Of a stretch of DNA of 64,000 nt, positions 50,921 through 62,229 are shown one piece after another. The DNA comes from Meconema thalassinum. Taxonomy: Eukaryota > Arthropoda > Insecta > Orthoptera > Tettigoniidae. The translations under genes were made by a program, and so were the position numbers. Location: positions 1,078,599,788 to 1,078,663,787 of the forward strand of contig OX336389.2 of NCBI GenBank assembly GCA_946902985.2, read 5' to 3'. The notes under the pieces are model-generated. The model was not told the DNA's origin, ran no database searches, and was given only the letters and a program-made list of their open reading frames with translations. The stretch's first letter is position 1; the number at the start of each line of letters is the position of its first letter.

Positions 50921-53283
50921 CAGTTGAACCTGCTTTATACGTAACTCTGTTCTGCGTATTTCGTATTTGTACATAATTTCTTTTAGGCCCCGGCAAAATG
51001 TAATTTAAAAGTGTGTTAATTTAGCCTTATTTATACGTAATCAATTTACTGTATATGTAATTCGCTGTTATACGTACGAAGTGTCAGTGAAATACATCTG
51101 AGTTTTGCGTAGCCTGATTGTAATTTAATGAGCACGTGTTGTTATGAAAGAAACTACAGTCTGTATTTATGTAGTTTCCTCTTTGTCGGCGTAGACGGAG
51201 CGGTCGGGTTTCGGTGCTGAAACAGAACACAGAGTTTCTGTCTCACGTGGGACATGCTCTAGATTGTTCACACAAAAACAATTCTCATATTCAAACAAAT
51301 TTATTTTCTTTTGTTTCCGCGATGAAACCGCCGAATCGGCTGGTAACTTAATCTTTAGCGGCATTCTGAAGGTCAAAAACGACCCAGCTAGAGGAAGAGC
51401 GAGATAGCGAGCGAAGTGAACTCGCTTGGTTGGCTTTTGTTATGCCGCCAGTAAGTAAGGGTCAACAATGTCACTCTGCAAAACTCTGTGTTTTGATTGA
51501 TATGAGAATTTCTTTCGTGGGGAAAAATAGACAAGTAAAATGTCCTCGGTTCCGGTATCTGGTGGTAACTGTTGAACAGTAGTTTTATCATTCAGTTGCT
51601 TTCGATTAGCCATGGAGAACACAAAAAGGAAAAGTTATACACTACATGAGAAAGTAAAATTCATTCGAGAAGTGGACGCTAATTCGCACAAAACAAAAAC
51701 TGAAATTGCTTCAGACTTAGGGATTGCTTATACCATGCTATGTACAGTCATCAGTAAAAAAAAAAAAACAACGCTATTTTGGATGAGTTTTTAAAACTGG
51801 GTTCGAAACAGCAAAGCGCAGCAGTCAGCAAGAAGGGAGGTACGTTGATTTGGAGAAAGCACTTTTCACATGGTTCCAGCAAAAGCGGGCTGCAGCTCTA
51901 CCAATTAGTGGCGACATGCTGAAGGCAAAGGCGATAGATTTAGCTAAAATGATGAGTATCACTGCTGATTTCAAGGCTTCATCAGGATGGTTGCAAGGAT
52001 TTAAAGATCGTCATGGAATAACAGGGAGAACAATTTGCGGTGACTCAAAAGCTGTGAACGACGTCACGGTGCAACACTGGAAAGAAGAGGTTCTGCCGGG
52101 TATCATAAGCGATTACCAGCCTACAAAGATCTACAATTGTGATGAGACCGGCTTATTCTACAGTCTCCTTCCTAATAAAACATTAGCTGAAAAAGGTGAC
52201 TCCTGCCATGGAGGGAAGAAAAGTAAAATTCCCATAACAGGCCACCAATGCAGATGGATCGGACAAACTTCCTCCACTTGTGATAGGAAAATCGAAGAAG
52301 CCGAGGTGTTTTAAGGGTGCGAAAACAAAACCTAGGGAATATGAAACCAACAGAAATTCTTGGATGACTATGCTTCTAATGGAACAGTGGTTGAAAAAAC
52401 TGGACATTAAAATGAAAAAGAAGAAGAAAATCCTTCTTCTTATGGATAGATGTGCAGCCCATCCACCCCAAATCGTTCTGGATAATGTCCGAGTGGAACT
52501 TTTCCCTCCTAACTGTACCAGTGTTCTACAACCACTTGATTTGGGCATCATTGCAAATTTCAATGTGCATTATAAAAGAATACTGGTTCAACATTTAATA
52601 ACACTGAGTGATGCAGGAAATGAAACTCTCTCCATTAATTTACTACAAGCCGTGGACTTTATTTCGGCTGCCTGGAAGCAGGTGTCATCCTCCACAATCA
52701 GCAACTGTTTCCGCAAAGCTGGTGTCTTTCTGGAAGAGGCTGCCTCTAATGATGATTATGGGGACGAAATTATGTCTGACAATGAGCTATCGCTACCGGA
52801 GGGTGCAGATTTCGATACTTTTGTGTATTTCGATGATAATCTGGCTGTATGTGGGGTACAACGGGATGAAGAGATTATTGCTGATGTATGCCAACAACGT
52901 GGTGGTGACAGACCAGCTACAAGCGATAGTGACAGTGATGGAGATGGAGATGACGACTTGAATCTTGAAACACCTGAACTAAGTGAAATGTTAAGTGCAA
53001 TCGATGTGTGTAGGCGTTACAACAGTGCGAAAAGTTGTAGTGATAATGCTTTGAATTCGTTACTACGGTTGCAAAAGGAGGTTTATACACTTAATGCAAG
53101 AAAAGTGCAACAAGCCAAACTATCTGATTTCTTTAAGGATGGACCAAGTTCAAAATAATACAGTACTATATTTTCTGTCCTAATGTATGTATTGTTTGCT
53201 AGGATTTACACATGTAGGTCTATTCCATTGGTTTTTCAGTTTTTTTTCTTCCCCTTGATATACCTATAAGTCAGGTTCAACTG
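50921..53283 (+). mobile_element. Tigger/pogo-type DNA transposon (Tigger-1), complete ends
   Basis: TIRs: left CAGTTGAACCTGCTTTATAC, right (reverse complement) CAGTTGAACCTGACTTATAG; about 23 bp with 3 mismatches. TA flanks both ends (50919-50920, 53284-53285). The length of 2363 bp is normal for a Tigger. The transposase inside is frameshifted. Confidence 0.93.
51612..53158 (+). pseudogene. Tigger transposase (CENP-B-like HTH plus DDE/D), two frameshifts
   Basis: Frame 1 (51612 on): MENTKRKSYTLHEKVKFIRE, EIASDLGIAYTMLCTVI, the psq-type HTH; the frame is lost at an A13 run at about 51757. Frame 2 (51850-52230): FTWFQQKRAAALPISGDMLK, GWLQGFKDRHGITGRTICG (CENP-B-type second HTH), then the first catalytic Asp in YNCDETGLFYSLLPNKTLA. 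A small deletion at about 52235 shifts to frame 3 (52280 on): LPPLVIGKSKKPRCFKG, ILLLMDRCAAHPPQIVLDN (second Asp), PPNCTSVLQPLDLGIIANF (third acidic residue), then an acidic tail ending QQAKLSDFFKDG. Motifs are intact but the reading frame is not, so the copy cannot make transposase. Confidence 0.9.
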
Positions 53284-53659
53284 TATTTCCTAAGTAATTT
53301 TCGGATTATTCAACAGAAAATCGTAATTTGTTCTCCCTTATATAATGTAAGAGAGAACAGAACAAGGAGATCGTTCGGATCCTAAAGAAAATTAATTGTA
53401 CCTTATTCCACTTCGCATCCTTTCTGGATTCATTGCTCCTTGAAGTGTCACTACCCTGCATCTGTCATCTAGAAATATCGGTCTCAACAATTTCTCAACC
53501 CATATTGATGGTTTTCAAGCTTAAGTTTATTGTAAATTAGCAGAATAACAATTGGTGCACTACTCGCTAGAATGTCCGAGTACCCTATACTAAATCTGGG
53601 AGGCATTGCTTTTGTGTTGCATATGGTTCTGAGAAATTTGTTGTGCCCATGAGACCATG
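53284..53659 (+). other. UPF2 intron between Tigger-1 and LINE-E, nothing recognised
   Basis: No coding or repeat signature that I can support. Confidence 0.5.
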
Positions 53660-55330
53660 AGTTCATCATCATCTTCATTTCGCCTTTTCCAGCTGACACT
53701 GGGTGGGGGCAAATATGGTTCCTCTCCACTTTGTTCTGTCGTTCCACCATTCCTCTTCCGACACTGTGTTCCAAACCAGGTTCTGTTTTCTAATGCTATA
53801 CTTCACCGAGTCCATCCAACGCATTCTTGGTCTTCCTCGTCCTCTCTTCCCTGTCATCCGTCGTCCCAGTGCTCGTCTAGGTAGCCTTACTTCATTCATC
53901 CGTTTGACATGTCCAAACCAACTAAATCTGTTTTGCTCCAGTTTGTCATTTAGTTTCTGTACTCCCAGTTTTTCCGTATATCTTCATTTCTCACTCTCTC
54001 TCTCCTTGTTTTCTGGATCATACTTCTCAGGAATCTCATCTCAGCTGCCTGTACTCTGCTCTCATCCCTCGTAGTCATTGTCCAAGTTTCTGCTGCATAG
54101 GTCATTATAGGAACATAATATGCTTTGAACATGACTTCTTTAGCCTTAATTGGTCTATCCTTGTTCCATACTAGTCCCCGTACCTGTTGGTAGAAAGCAC
54201 TCCCGAGTTGTATTCTTCTGCTAATTTCCAAATCTAGTCTTCCATCTTTAGTCAGTTCACTTCCCAAGTATTTGAAGTGTTTCACCACTTCCAATTCCTT
54301 ATCTCCTACTTTGATTATTCCTTTTCCTTCTTTCTTAACTCTAGTCATCACCACTGTTTTACTCTTCTCCATATTTATCTTCAATGCCCATTGCTCAATC
54401 TTTCCATTTATTACGTCTAACTGTTCTTGTACCTCCATCTCTTCCTCGCCCCAGATCACAACATCGTCTGCAAACAACATTACCTTCATCTTTGTCCTAC
54501 TATAGTCTTTCATTGCTGCCTTCATGATGTCATCCATCACCATTAAGAATAATAAGGGTGACAACACACTTCCTTGCTTTAGTCCAGTGTCAATTTTAAA
54601 CCATTCTGATGTCCCGACTCTAGTCTTCACACTACTGTAGCAATCCATGCACATTCCATTTATCATGTCTCTCAGTTCCTTTCCTATCACCCTATTTGTT
54701 AAGCTTTCCCAAACTTTTGTTCTAGGGATGCTATCATAGGCCTTTTCTAGATCATTAAAAGTCATTACCATATCCTTCCCATATTCCCAACTCTTTTCAG
54801 TGTTCTGTCTCAGAATGAAAATTGGTTCCACTGTTGACCTGCCCCCTCTAAATCCAAACTGCTCCTCCTCTACTTGGCTTTCTACCTTTAATTCTTTTTT
54901 CTAGGATTCTTTCAATTGCATTGGAAACATGCGAGATGATGGTGAATCCTCGGTAGTTACCACACACCTTCCTGTCTCCTTTCTTGAATATTGGCAATAT
55001 TATTCCCTTTATCCAGTCTTCAGGAACTTTCATCTCTCTCCACACACTCCTGAGGAGTCTGTATGTCCATCGCAGTCCCACTGGTCCTGCCGCCTTGATC
55101 ATTTCTATTGCCACTTCGTTGATTCCCACAGCTTTCCCCATTTTCATCTTCCCAACTGCCCAGTCCACTTCTGCCATAGTAATGTCTGGTTCTTCTTCTA
55201 TTTTTTCCTCCACCGTTTTGGCTGTTTGCGTAACTTCTCCGCATGCCTGACGTCTCACCTTCAACAGCTCGCTAAAATATTCTTTCCATCCGTCCGTTAT
55301 CTCTTCTGATTTTGTCAATATTTCACCTTC
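53660..55330 (-). pseudogene. LINE-E: APE-type LINE, linker-RT-C-terminus, few frameshifts
   Basis: Minus strand. 55318-54848: EITDGWKEYFSELLKVRR, VDWAVGKMKMGKAVG, PEDWIKGIILPIFKKGDRK, NYRGFTIISHVSNAIERILE. After a frame change, 54831-53950: GKDMVMTFNDLEKAYDSIPR (motif A), GLKQGSVLSPLLFLMVMDDI (motif B), MLFADDVVIWGEEEMEVQEQ (motif C), FKYLGSELTKDGRLDLEIS, TYAAETWTMTTRDESRVQ. After another at about 53950: NRFSWFGHVKRMNEVRLPRR and WWNDRTKWRGTIFAPTQC. The 3' end has GATGATGATGAACTC. The copy is 5'-truncated near 55330. It is closely related to the 25990-26845 fragment. Confidence 0.85.
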
Positions 55331-55425
55331 TTTGTTTTTTTACGAACCCAGTGTTCACCTTTTCATTCCTTCTACCATGAGTTATCCTTGGAAAACTACC
55401 TTAATCTCTCAAACAAACACATACT

Positions 55426-56634
55426 GTTGTTGTTTGAGTCTTAAGTCTTTTGACTGGTTTGATGCAACACTCCATGCCTCCCTGTTCTGAGCTAATCGTT
55501 TCATCTCTACATAGCTGCCACACCCTACATCCAAGGCAATTTGTTTAACATATTCTATCCTTGGTCTACCCCTACAGTTCTTGTCCTCGACCCTTCCTTC
55601 CATAACTAAGCTTGCTATTCCTGGGTGTCTTAGTATGTGTCCTACCAACCTATCTCTTCTCCTCATTAGCAGTTGCCAGAAAAATCTCTCCTCTCCACTC
55701 GTCTTAATATCTCTTCATTTGTAACCCTATCTACCCATCTGATCTTCGTTCTCCTGTAACACCACATTTCAAATGCTTCAATTCTCCTCTTTTCTGCTGC
55801 ACCAATAGTCCAAGTTTCACTTCCAGAGTGTGCCACGCTCCGGACAAGGGCTTTCAAAAATGACTTCCTAATACCTAAATCTACAGTATATTCCATATCA
55901 ACAGATTCCTTTTTTGTAGAAATGCTTTCCTTGCCTGAGAACCTACTCTTTATATCCTCTTTGCTTCGTCCATCACTGGTTATTTTGCTTCCCAGGTAAC
56001 AGAAGTCTCCTACTTGCTTTAGCTTTTCACCTGCCAACTTGATGTCCATAGAGGTTTCTGATTTATTTTGGCGGCATTCCATTATTTTTGTTTTACATTT
56101 AATAATTTTCATAATGAATTCTTTCCTCAAGATGGAGTCCATACCATTCAAAAACTATTCAAATCCTCTGGCGTGTCAGCCAAGATGACGATGTCATCAG
56201 CAAATCTCAGAGTTGAAATTATTTCTCCTTGAATCTTCACTCCCACTTCAAATTTTTCTCCAATTTCCTTCATTGCTTGTTCAATGTAAAGTATGGGTGA
56301 TAAGTTGCAGCTTTGCCTTGCACCTTTCTGAATACCAGCTTCTCTCTCATGTCCTTCAGCTCGAATGACTGCTGTCTGGTTTCTGTATAGATTGTACTGT
56401 AGATCACACTCCTATCCCTGTACATTATTCCAATAGTTTCAAAATGTCAAACAACTTACTCCAATCAATGTTATCAAAGGCCTTTTCGAAGTCTACAAAT
56501 GCCATCTTTCCTTATTCTACCTTCCAAAATCAGCCTAAGACTTAGTACAGCTTCCCTTGTTCCTACATTTCTCCTGAAACCAAATTGGTCTTCACCCAAC
56601 TTTGTTTCTATCTGGCTTTCCATTCTCTTGTAAC
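55426..56634 (-). mobile_element. LINE-B copy 1, 5'-truncated, minus strand
   Basis: Flanked by AACACATACT at 55416-55425 and 56635-56644. The 3' end (minus) is AGTCAAAAGACTTAAGAC then TCAAACAACAAC. Coding pieces in order: QIETKLGEDQFGFRRNVGTR, an RT motif C region, NGMDSILRKEFIMKI, LKQVGDFCYLGSKITSDGRS, RIEAFEMWCYRR, RRDRLVGHILRHPGIASLV. Several frame changes mark it as dead. Confidence 0.85.
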
Positions 56635-56644
56635 AACACATACT

Positions 56645-56954
56645 TTTTTGTGGCCTCCTGAGAGGCCGAGTGCAGGTCTTTCTAGTCGACGCTCGTAGAA
56701 GACCTGCGCGTCGGGATGAGAGATGGAATGGATGAAGAAGAATAAATCTGGGCAAGGATGTGGAAGGAAGCAGCCATGGCCTGTCAGAGGGTACGGTCCC
56801 AGCATTTGCCTGGTGTTGAAAATGGGAAACCACGGAAAACCATTTCAAGGACGGCCGACGGTGGGGCTCGAACCCACGCATCTACCGAGTCAGCAGATAG
56901 CTTGGCCCCATGACTTAACGCTACGCTTTAGCGAGCGTAGCCACTGCTGTCGGT
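56645..56954 (-). mobile_element. tRNA-derived SINE, minus strand
   Basis: 310 bp, with exact 10-bp AACACATACT duplications at 56635-56644 and 56955-56964. The tRNA-like head is at the right end: minus strand CCGACAGCAGTGGCTACGCT, then GTGGGTTCGAGCCCCACCG (B box GGTTCGAGCCC). The body holds CACGGAAAACCATTTCAAGG. A T6 run at 56645-56650 is the short A tail. Confidence 0.88.
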
Positions 56955-57015
56955 AACACATACTATAAACTACATATTCTTACCTTGGCCTACCCCTACA
57001 GTTCTTGTACTTGAC

Positions 57016-57176
57016 AAGGCGGATCGGGTTCGATTCCCGGTCAATGCATGTGAGATTTTCGATGTGAAATGCCATGTTCTGTGGTCCGGATTCCACGTTA
57101 AACGGAGGTCCCGTGGCTTATGATCGCGAGATTAACGGTCACGTTAAACTTCAAGCTTACTTCCTTCCTTCCTTCC
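57016..57176 (+). mobile_element. SINE inserted in LINE-B copy 2 with 14-bp target duplication
   Basis: TTCTTGTACTTGAC occurs exactly at 57002-57015 and 57177-57190. The insert has GGGTTCGATTCCCGGTCAA (B box GGTTCGATTCC), CATGTGAGATTTTCGATGTG and a (CTTC)n tail at 57161-57176. The tRNA head is 5'-truncated (no A box). Confidence 0.88.
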
Positions 57177-57758
57177 TTCTTGTACTTGACTCTTCCTTCC
57201 ACACTATTTCTGGGTGCCTTAGTATGTGCCGTACCAACCTATATCATCTTTTTATTAGCACTCGCCAGAAACATCTTTCCTCCCCCATGCATCTTAATAC
57301 CTCTTTATGTGTTAATCTCAGGGCTTATTACCAAAATGCCAAGTCCCTAAAATGAATTAACAACACTTGTTACTCTATCTACTCGTTTAATCTTCAACAT
57401 TCTCCTGTTATACCACAATTCAAATGCTTCTATTCTCCTCTTTTCTGCTGCACCAACAGTCTCACTTCCATAGAGCATTACACTCCAGAAAGAAAGTTGA
57501 GTTGAACCTTTCTCTACTCCTACTGTAAATATTTCTGTAATTTTCCTTGCCTATTCATATACAGAAGTCCTGAAAAGAATTGGCAATAATTTGCAGCATT
57601 GTCCCTCACCTTTCTGAATACCTGCCTCCCTTTCATGCCCTTCAACTCTAATGACTACAGTTCAATTTCTGTATGGATTGTACATCACCCTCCTATTATT
57701 CCTGTACTTAATCCAATCCTTTTCAAACTGCAAAACAATTTACTCCAGTTAAAATCAT

Positions 57759-59565
57759 AGACGGATAAGGGTATGGAAGTTGAGAGATGAAGAAAACAGG
57801 GTAGAATGTCTAAGAATAGTGAAGGATAGCATTCCAAATGATGAACTGAAGACAGTAGAAAAGGAATGGGGTAGATTCAAGAGGACACTAGTAAGGGCAG
57901 CAGAAGCAGTATGTGGAAGGACAAGCAACAAGAAGAGATGGAAACTCCATGGTGGAATCAGGAAACAAAAGATATAGTGCAGAAGAAGAATAGAGCCTTT
58001 AGGGTGTGGTTCTAAAATAGGACAATAGAGACAAGAAAAGAGTACCAAATACGAAAGAAGGAAGTGGTGGCTGAGGAGAGAAAAAAGTGGATGGAAAAGT
58101 GGACAAGGATGATGGAGGAGGATAGTGAAGGTACCAAAAAGGTCCTATATGGGATGGTTAAAAGTAAGAGGAGGAAGTAAGAGGAGGAATGATATGACGG
58201 ACTACGTTCGAATGGTGAACAAAAGTGGTCGAGAAGTAAGGAATAAGGATGAAATCAAGATCATGTGGAGGGAGTACTTTGAAGGACTCTTGAACCCGAA
58301 TGGTGACCCTGACGAAGAAATAGGAGAAATAGGAACAGAAGAGGACTTAACATGGAGGAGAGGAGGATGCAGTGAGGAAGATGAAAGGAGGGGAGTCACC
58401 AGGAACAGAAAAGGACTTAACATGGAGGGAAGTGGAGGACGCAGTGAGGAAGATCAAAGGAGGGAAGGCACCAGGTCTGGACGAGATATGTGTCGAGTTG
58501 CTGAGAGCAGCAGGAGAGGTGGGGATGCAATGGCTATATCGAGTAATGAGGGCTGTATGGAAAGAGAGGAGGACCCCTGAGGACACTGGAAGAAGTGAAT
58601 AATTGTCCCAATCTTCAAGGAAGGTAGCAGAAAGGAGTGCAAGAATTATCGGGGGATTACATTGATGAGCCATTGTGCGAAGATCTTTGAGAAAGTTTAA
58701 AAAAATAGAAAATAGACCAGAGTGGCGGAAGTGATTGGCGAAAGAAGGATGAAAGTAATGGCGTTTGCAGATTATTTGATGATGTGGAGAATCAAGGAGG
58801 AGGAAGTACAGGAACATTTTGATGTATAGGAAGAAATAGTACATGGATATGGGATGAAGTTTAGCATAAGCAAAAGCGAGTGGATGATCACAACCAGGAA
58901 GAAGGAGCGAGTCACAACGGGAATAACAATTGGTGGGGAAGAATAGAAGTAAGTTGAGAGTTTCAAGTAACTGGGAAGTATGATACAAGAAAATGGAAGA
59001 AACGACAGAGAAATAAGTGAGCGGGGGAGGCAAGCTGAATTATTCAGGAAAAGTGTTAGGAGCCTGGTATGGAGTAAGGATGTCCCTCAAAACAGCAAAA
59101 GGGTTATATATAGGACGTACTATGTTCCAAACCTGACGTATGCCTCAGAGACCTGGGTTATGAAAGGAAGGGAGCGAAGCAGAATACAGGCTAGTGAGAT
59201 GAAATTCTTGAGAAGTAGTATTGGAGTGACAAAGGTGGACAGGTTAAGAAATGAGAAGATCAGATAATTAGTCTAGGAGAGAGCATTACAGGATGGGATA
59301 GAGGAATCAAGTCTTAAATGGTATGGGCATGTTAAGCGAATGGATGGGAGGAGGATACCCAGGAAGATACACGAGATGAAAATAGAGGGGAAAAGACCAA
59401 GAGGAAGGCCAATAGATAAGTGGCTGAAGGGTGTGGAAGACTGCATGCGAAAGAAAGGAGAAGACTGACAAAGGTGGTGACGGAGAGATGGTGGGAAGAC
59501 AGAAGACGATGTAGAGGCTTATGTTCCAAACAGCCAATGGCTGGAAACTGTTCAAGATGATGATG
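57759..59565 (+). pseudogene. LINE-A copy 3: linker, RT and C-terminus, heavily broken, nested in LINE-B
   Basis: Target duplication AAATCAT at 57752-57758 and 59566-59572. Starts RIRVWKLRDEENRVECLRIV, then GRTSNKKRWK, TDYVRMVNKSGREVRNK, WREYFEGLLNPNGD, EDLTWREVEDAVRKIKGG and AAGEVGMQWLYRVMRAVW. The palm with motifs A and B is deleted at about 58695-58720. Motif C is degraded (FADYLMMW) at 58767. The C-terminus NDREISERGRQAELFRKSV, RTYYVPNLTYASETWVMK, SLKWYGHVKRMDGRR follows, and the (GAT)n end is at 59555-59565. A direct duplication of about 68 bp sits at 58338-58475 (the AGAAGAGGACTTAACATGGA and AGAAAAGGACTTAACATGGA units). Confidence 0.85.
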
Positions 59566-59800
59566 AAATCATCAAAAGCCTTTTCTTAGTCGTCAGGAAA
59601 GTTCTCTTATTTTTTCATTATTCTACCTTCCAAGATCAGCCTATTACATAGTACAGCTTCCCCTTGTTCCCTTCCTGAAACCAAACTGGCCTTCACCCAA
59701 CTCGGTTTCAGCCTTATCTTTCCATCCTCTTATAAATTATTCTTGTCAAGATTTTTGAATTATTAATGGTCAAGTTCAAGTTTTCTCATTCTCCTACATC

Positions 59801-60224
59801 TATAAATTTAAAACACTAAGGTGAATTTTGTTACCGCGAGATTGAGAAAACAACTGGACCGATTGACTCCGTAAAGCAGTCTGGCGAAAGCTCTTGGTCT
59901 GGATATTTGCAGTGTCTTTAAATGAAAAATATATGTTACGGTATATTTTTTAAATTATTAAAGAAAAATGTAATACGGTATTCTAGGCACTTGCCCGTGC
60001 ACACAATTGCTTTCAACCGTGAGTGGCATGGCAGATAGATCAGCCGCATTTTGCTGTAATCGTTGCTAATGAGAATTACAAAGCTGGGGAAATATTGTTT
60101 ATGATGTTTCCACCATATATACCGGAATAGAATGATAAAAGAAGGGAAATGTTGAAGAACTTGAACTGGCAGTTGAGTGAGCAAGTTATTTACCTAACGT
60201 GATATTACAATTCCTTTCTACTGT
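59801..60224 (+). other. Nothing recognised
   Basis: AT-rich DNA following LINE-B copy 2, with no supported gene or repeat. Confidence 0.5.
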
Positions 60225-60310
60225 CTAGGTGGCTCAGGCGGTAACATTGCAGGCTCTGAATTTTATTATGCATCATCCAAGGAGTTCGAATCCCACCTCG
60301 CAGATGTTCT
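60225..60310 (+). mobile_element. tRNA-like SINE head or tRNA pseudogene
   Basis: TAGGTGGCTCAGGCGGTAAC contains an A box TGGCTCAGGCGG; 54 bases later GGAGTTCGAATCCCACCTCG contains a B box GTTCGAATCCC. An intact acceptor stem and cloverleaf are not obvious, so I do not call a working tRNA. It resembles the head of the 21040 SINE. Confidence 0.55.
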
Positions 60311-60540
60311 TTTTTATTTCCATATTATTCTTTCTTGCTATTGGTATTACATTGTCCAAACATATTTTACTTTCATCATTGCTGTAAAAATACGAATTCT
60401 CTACGATTTACGTTGCCATATATTTTTAAATGATTAAATGAAAACTTAGTATTCCAGGCGCTTACGCGTGGCCACGCCATGTGAGACAACTGGCGAACAT
60501 AATTTATTTGATATCATGGTCTCTCAGCTCCATGTACTTT

Positions 60541-60542
<2 letters not shown>

Positions 60543-60572
<30 letters not shown>
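60543..60572 (+). repeat. (GT)n microsatellite
   Basis: An uninterrupted run of about 15 GT units following CTTTG. Confidence 0.95.
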
Positions 60573-60579
<7 letters not shown>

Positions 60580-60639
60580 TTCTCTGATAGTCTATGTTAT
60601 TGTGATGGCTGTATTGATGTGTGCATTTGTGATTGCGGA

Positions 60640-60745
60640 GGGGAATGGGAAGGAGTCCGGTATTTGCCTGGAGTGGAAGTGGGAGACCACGGAAAACCAT
60701 ATCCAAGATTGTTGAGGTAGGAATTGAACCTACCTCTTCTTAGTT
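60640..60745 (-). mobile_element. SINE-like fragment, minus strand
   Basis: Contains GACCACGGAAAACCATATCC, the core of the 56645 SINE, and GGAATTGAACCTACC (B-box-like on the minus strand). The ends are degraded. Confidence 0.5.
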
Positions 60746-60977
60746 TTGCCTTAAGAGGCTGAGTGCAGGGCGCCCTCAGACCAGAATTAAATTTCTTGGC
60801 AGAGCAGGAAATCAAACCCGTACCTCCAGGACGATAGTCAAGAATGTATCTAAGAGTGGGCTTCCATGTGATAATACGATTTTTGACATGCACGGGACAT
60901 ACTATTATAAAACGGCCTCCATTACGGTGGCTCGCGAAGTGATTCTATGCTCCCCTTCATAATTTACTGTCATGGAA

Positions 60978-62110
60978 ATGCAAAGGATTGTACCTATAAC
61001 AGGTGATAGAAATTGCTTATTTAGAGCAGTTTCATACTGTTTATATCAAAATGAAGAACGTCATCCTGAGCTGCGTTTGCAAGCCATTACAAAAATTGTT
61101 GCTGGCAAGGATAATTAGAAGGTTTTTATTATTGGTGATCAGCCTCATCGCATTCTCCTCAGCAACCAACTTGAGTATGAAAATCTCTAGGTAGTGAATA
61201 CACTGGTCATGTTGAACTTCATTGTATAAGCTAATTGTTTATTGATTATTTGTTTAGAATTCATAATGAGTCTATCCATGCTGTTGATTTTGCCATTTAA
61301 TATTTAGCGGCTCCGTTGATGCAGAGCACTATAGTGTTATTGGATATGATGTTAATTTGGGAAGAAATGCTACTATAAACCCATTCGACGAAAGAGAACA
61401 TTGGCCGCAAGAAAGGGGAAAATCTGAGAAAATACCAAGCCGCTTTTAAAATCCAATATAAATATACCATTTCAGAAACCATTCCAGATATAATGCAGTA
61501 CGGTGTGGGGTCCTTGACGAACAAATGTAAACATTGTTCTGCATTGCATTTCTCTTACGAGAAATTTACGCTTGGTTACTTTGGCTTTTGCTGTTGTAAT
61601 GGTAAAATTGATCTGTCGGAATATAAAGTATTTGACAGGCTCCAACAATTTTTCACTGGAGATGATATCTCAAGGAATTTCAGAGAGAATATATGGCAGT
61701 ACAACAATGCTATGTCCTTAATTCCTTTGGTGCCAGTGTTACCATGCCACATGAATACGTCCATACTGTTTAGCATTTAAAGGAATTGCACATCATCACA
61801 TTTCTTCTTTATATTCCAAAAATATAAGTGGCGGTTCTTACGCTCAGTTGTATATACTGTATGAGACTCTTCAAGTCAGATCTGCAAATAAAGCCAATTG
61901 TTGCATCAGGGCGGGCACACTTCATATTTTAAACAGTATTTTGCAAGAGCATAACCCCTACATTCAACATTCAAAATTCCTCTAAATTAAATTGCAATCC
62001 AGCTGACTATATTCTATTAGCATGGCTCATAATATGGGATGAAGCACCAATGTCAAATATTCATTCATTAATGTGTATGAATCAACTTCTAAAAGATTTG
62101 GAACGACATT
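60978..62110 (+). pseudogene. Helitron (Helentron-like) relic: OTU protease domain, Helitron N-region, PIF1 helicase Walker B
   Basis: 60978-61110: MQRIVPITGDRNCLFRAVSY, CLYQNEERHPELRLQAITKI, an OTU cysteine protease start with the catalytic D-x-x-C (GDRNC). About 61320-61400 gives EHYSVIGYDVNLGRN, matching the OTU His region. 61493-61780: NKCKHCSALHFSYEKFTLGY, FGFCCCNGKIDLSEYK, FTGDDISRNFRENIWQYNNA, the cysteine-rich region ahead of the Rep nuclease in Helitron proteins. About 61780-61985: SYAQLYILYET, RSANKANC, LQEHNPYIQHSKF. About 62020-62105: LAWLIIWDEAPMSNIHSL, the PIF1 helicase Walker B. Many stops and a large deletion remove the Rep HUH core and most of the helicase. OTU domains are known in Helentron-type elements; this copy is dead. 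Confidence 0.78.
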
Positions 62111-62131
62111 ATTCCTCTCTCTCTATATATA

Positions 62132-62135
<4 letters not shown>

Positions 62136-62162
<27 letters not shown>
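62136..62162 (+). repeat. (TA)n microsatellite
   Basis: About 13 TA units at the edge between the Helitron relic and Tigger-2. Confidence 0.92.
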
Positions 62163-62166
<4 letters not shown>

Positions 62167-62229
62167 TATTGTTCTTCGAGGAGGCTTCAGATAGGTTTTG
62201 CCTGTTGTGCCCGCACTCTTCTCACCAAA

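Larger units (their letters stand above)
56965..59800 (-). mobile_element. LINE-B copy 2, minus strand, interrupted by a SINE and a LINE-A copy
   Basis: Parts 56965-57015, 57177-57758 and 59573-59800 are colinear with LINE-B copy 1 (for example ACCTTGGCCTACCCCTACAG; GGGTGCCTTAGTATGTGCCG; CTACCTTCCAAGATCAGCC; CAAACTGGCCTTCACCCAAC). It is older than both insertions it contains and is highly diverged. Confidence 0.78.

Noticed and set aside
52183..52563. Minus-strand ORF opposite the Tigger transposase
   Set aside because: Antisense of the DDE domain; no independent support.
60225..60310. Functional tRNA gene
   Set aside because: A and B boxes are present but the arms do not form a clear cloverleaf, and the surroundings look like SINE material.
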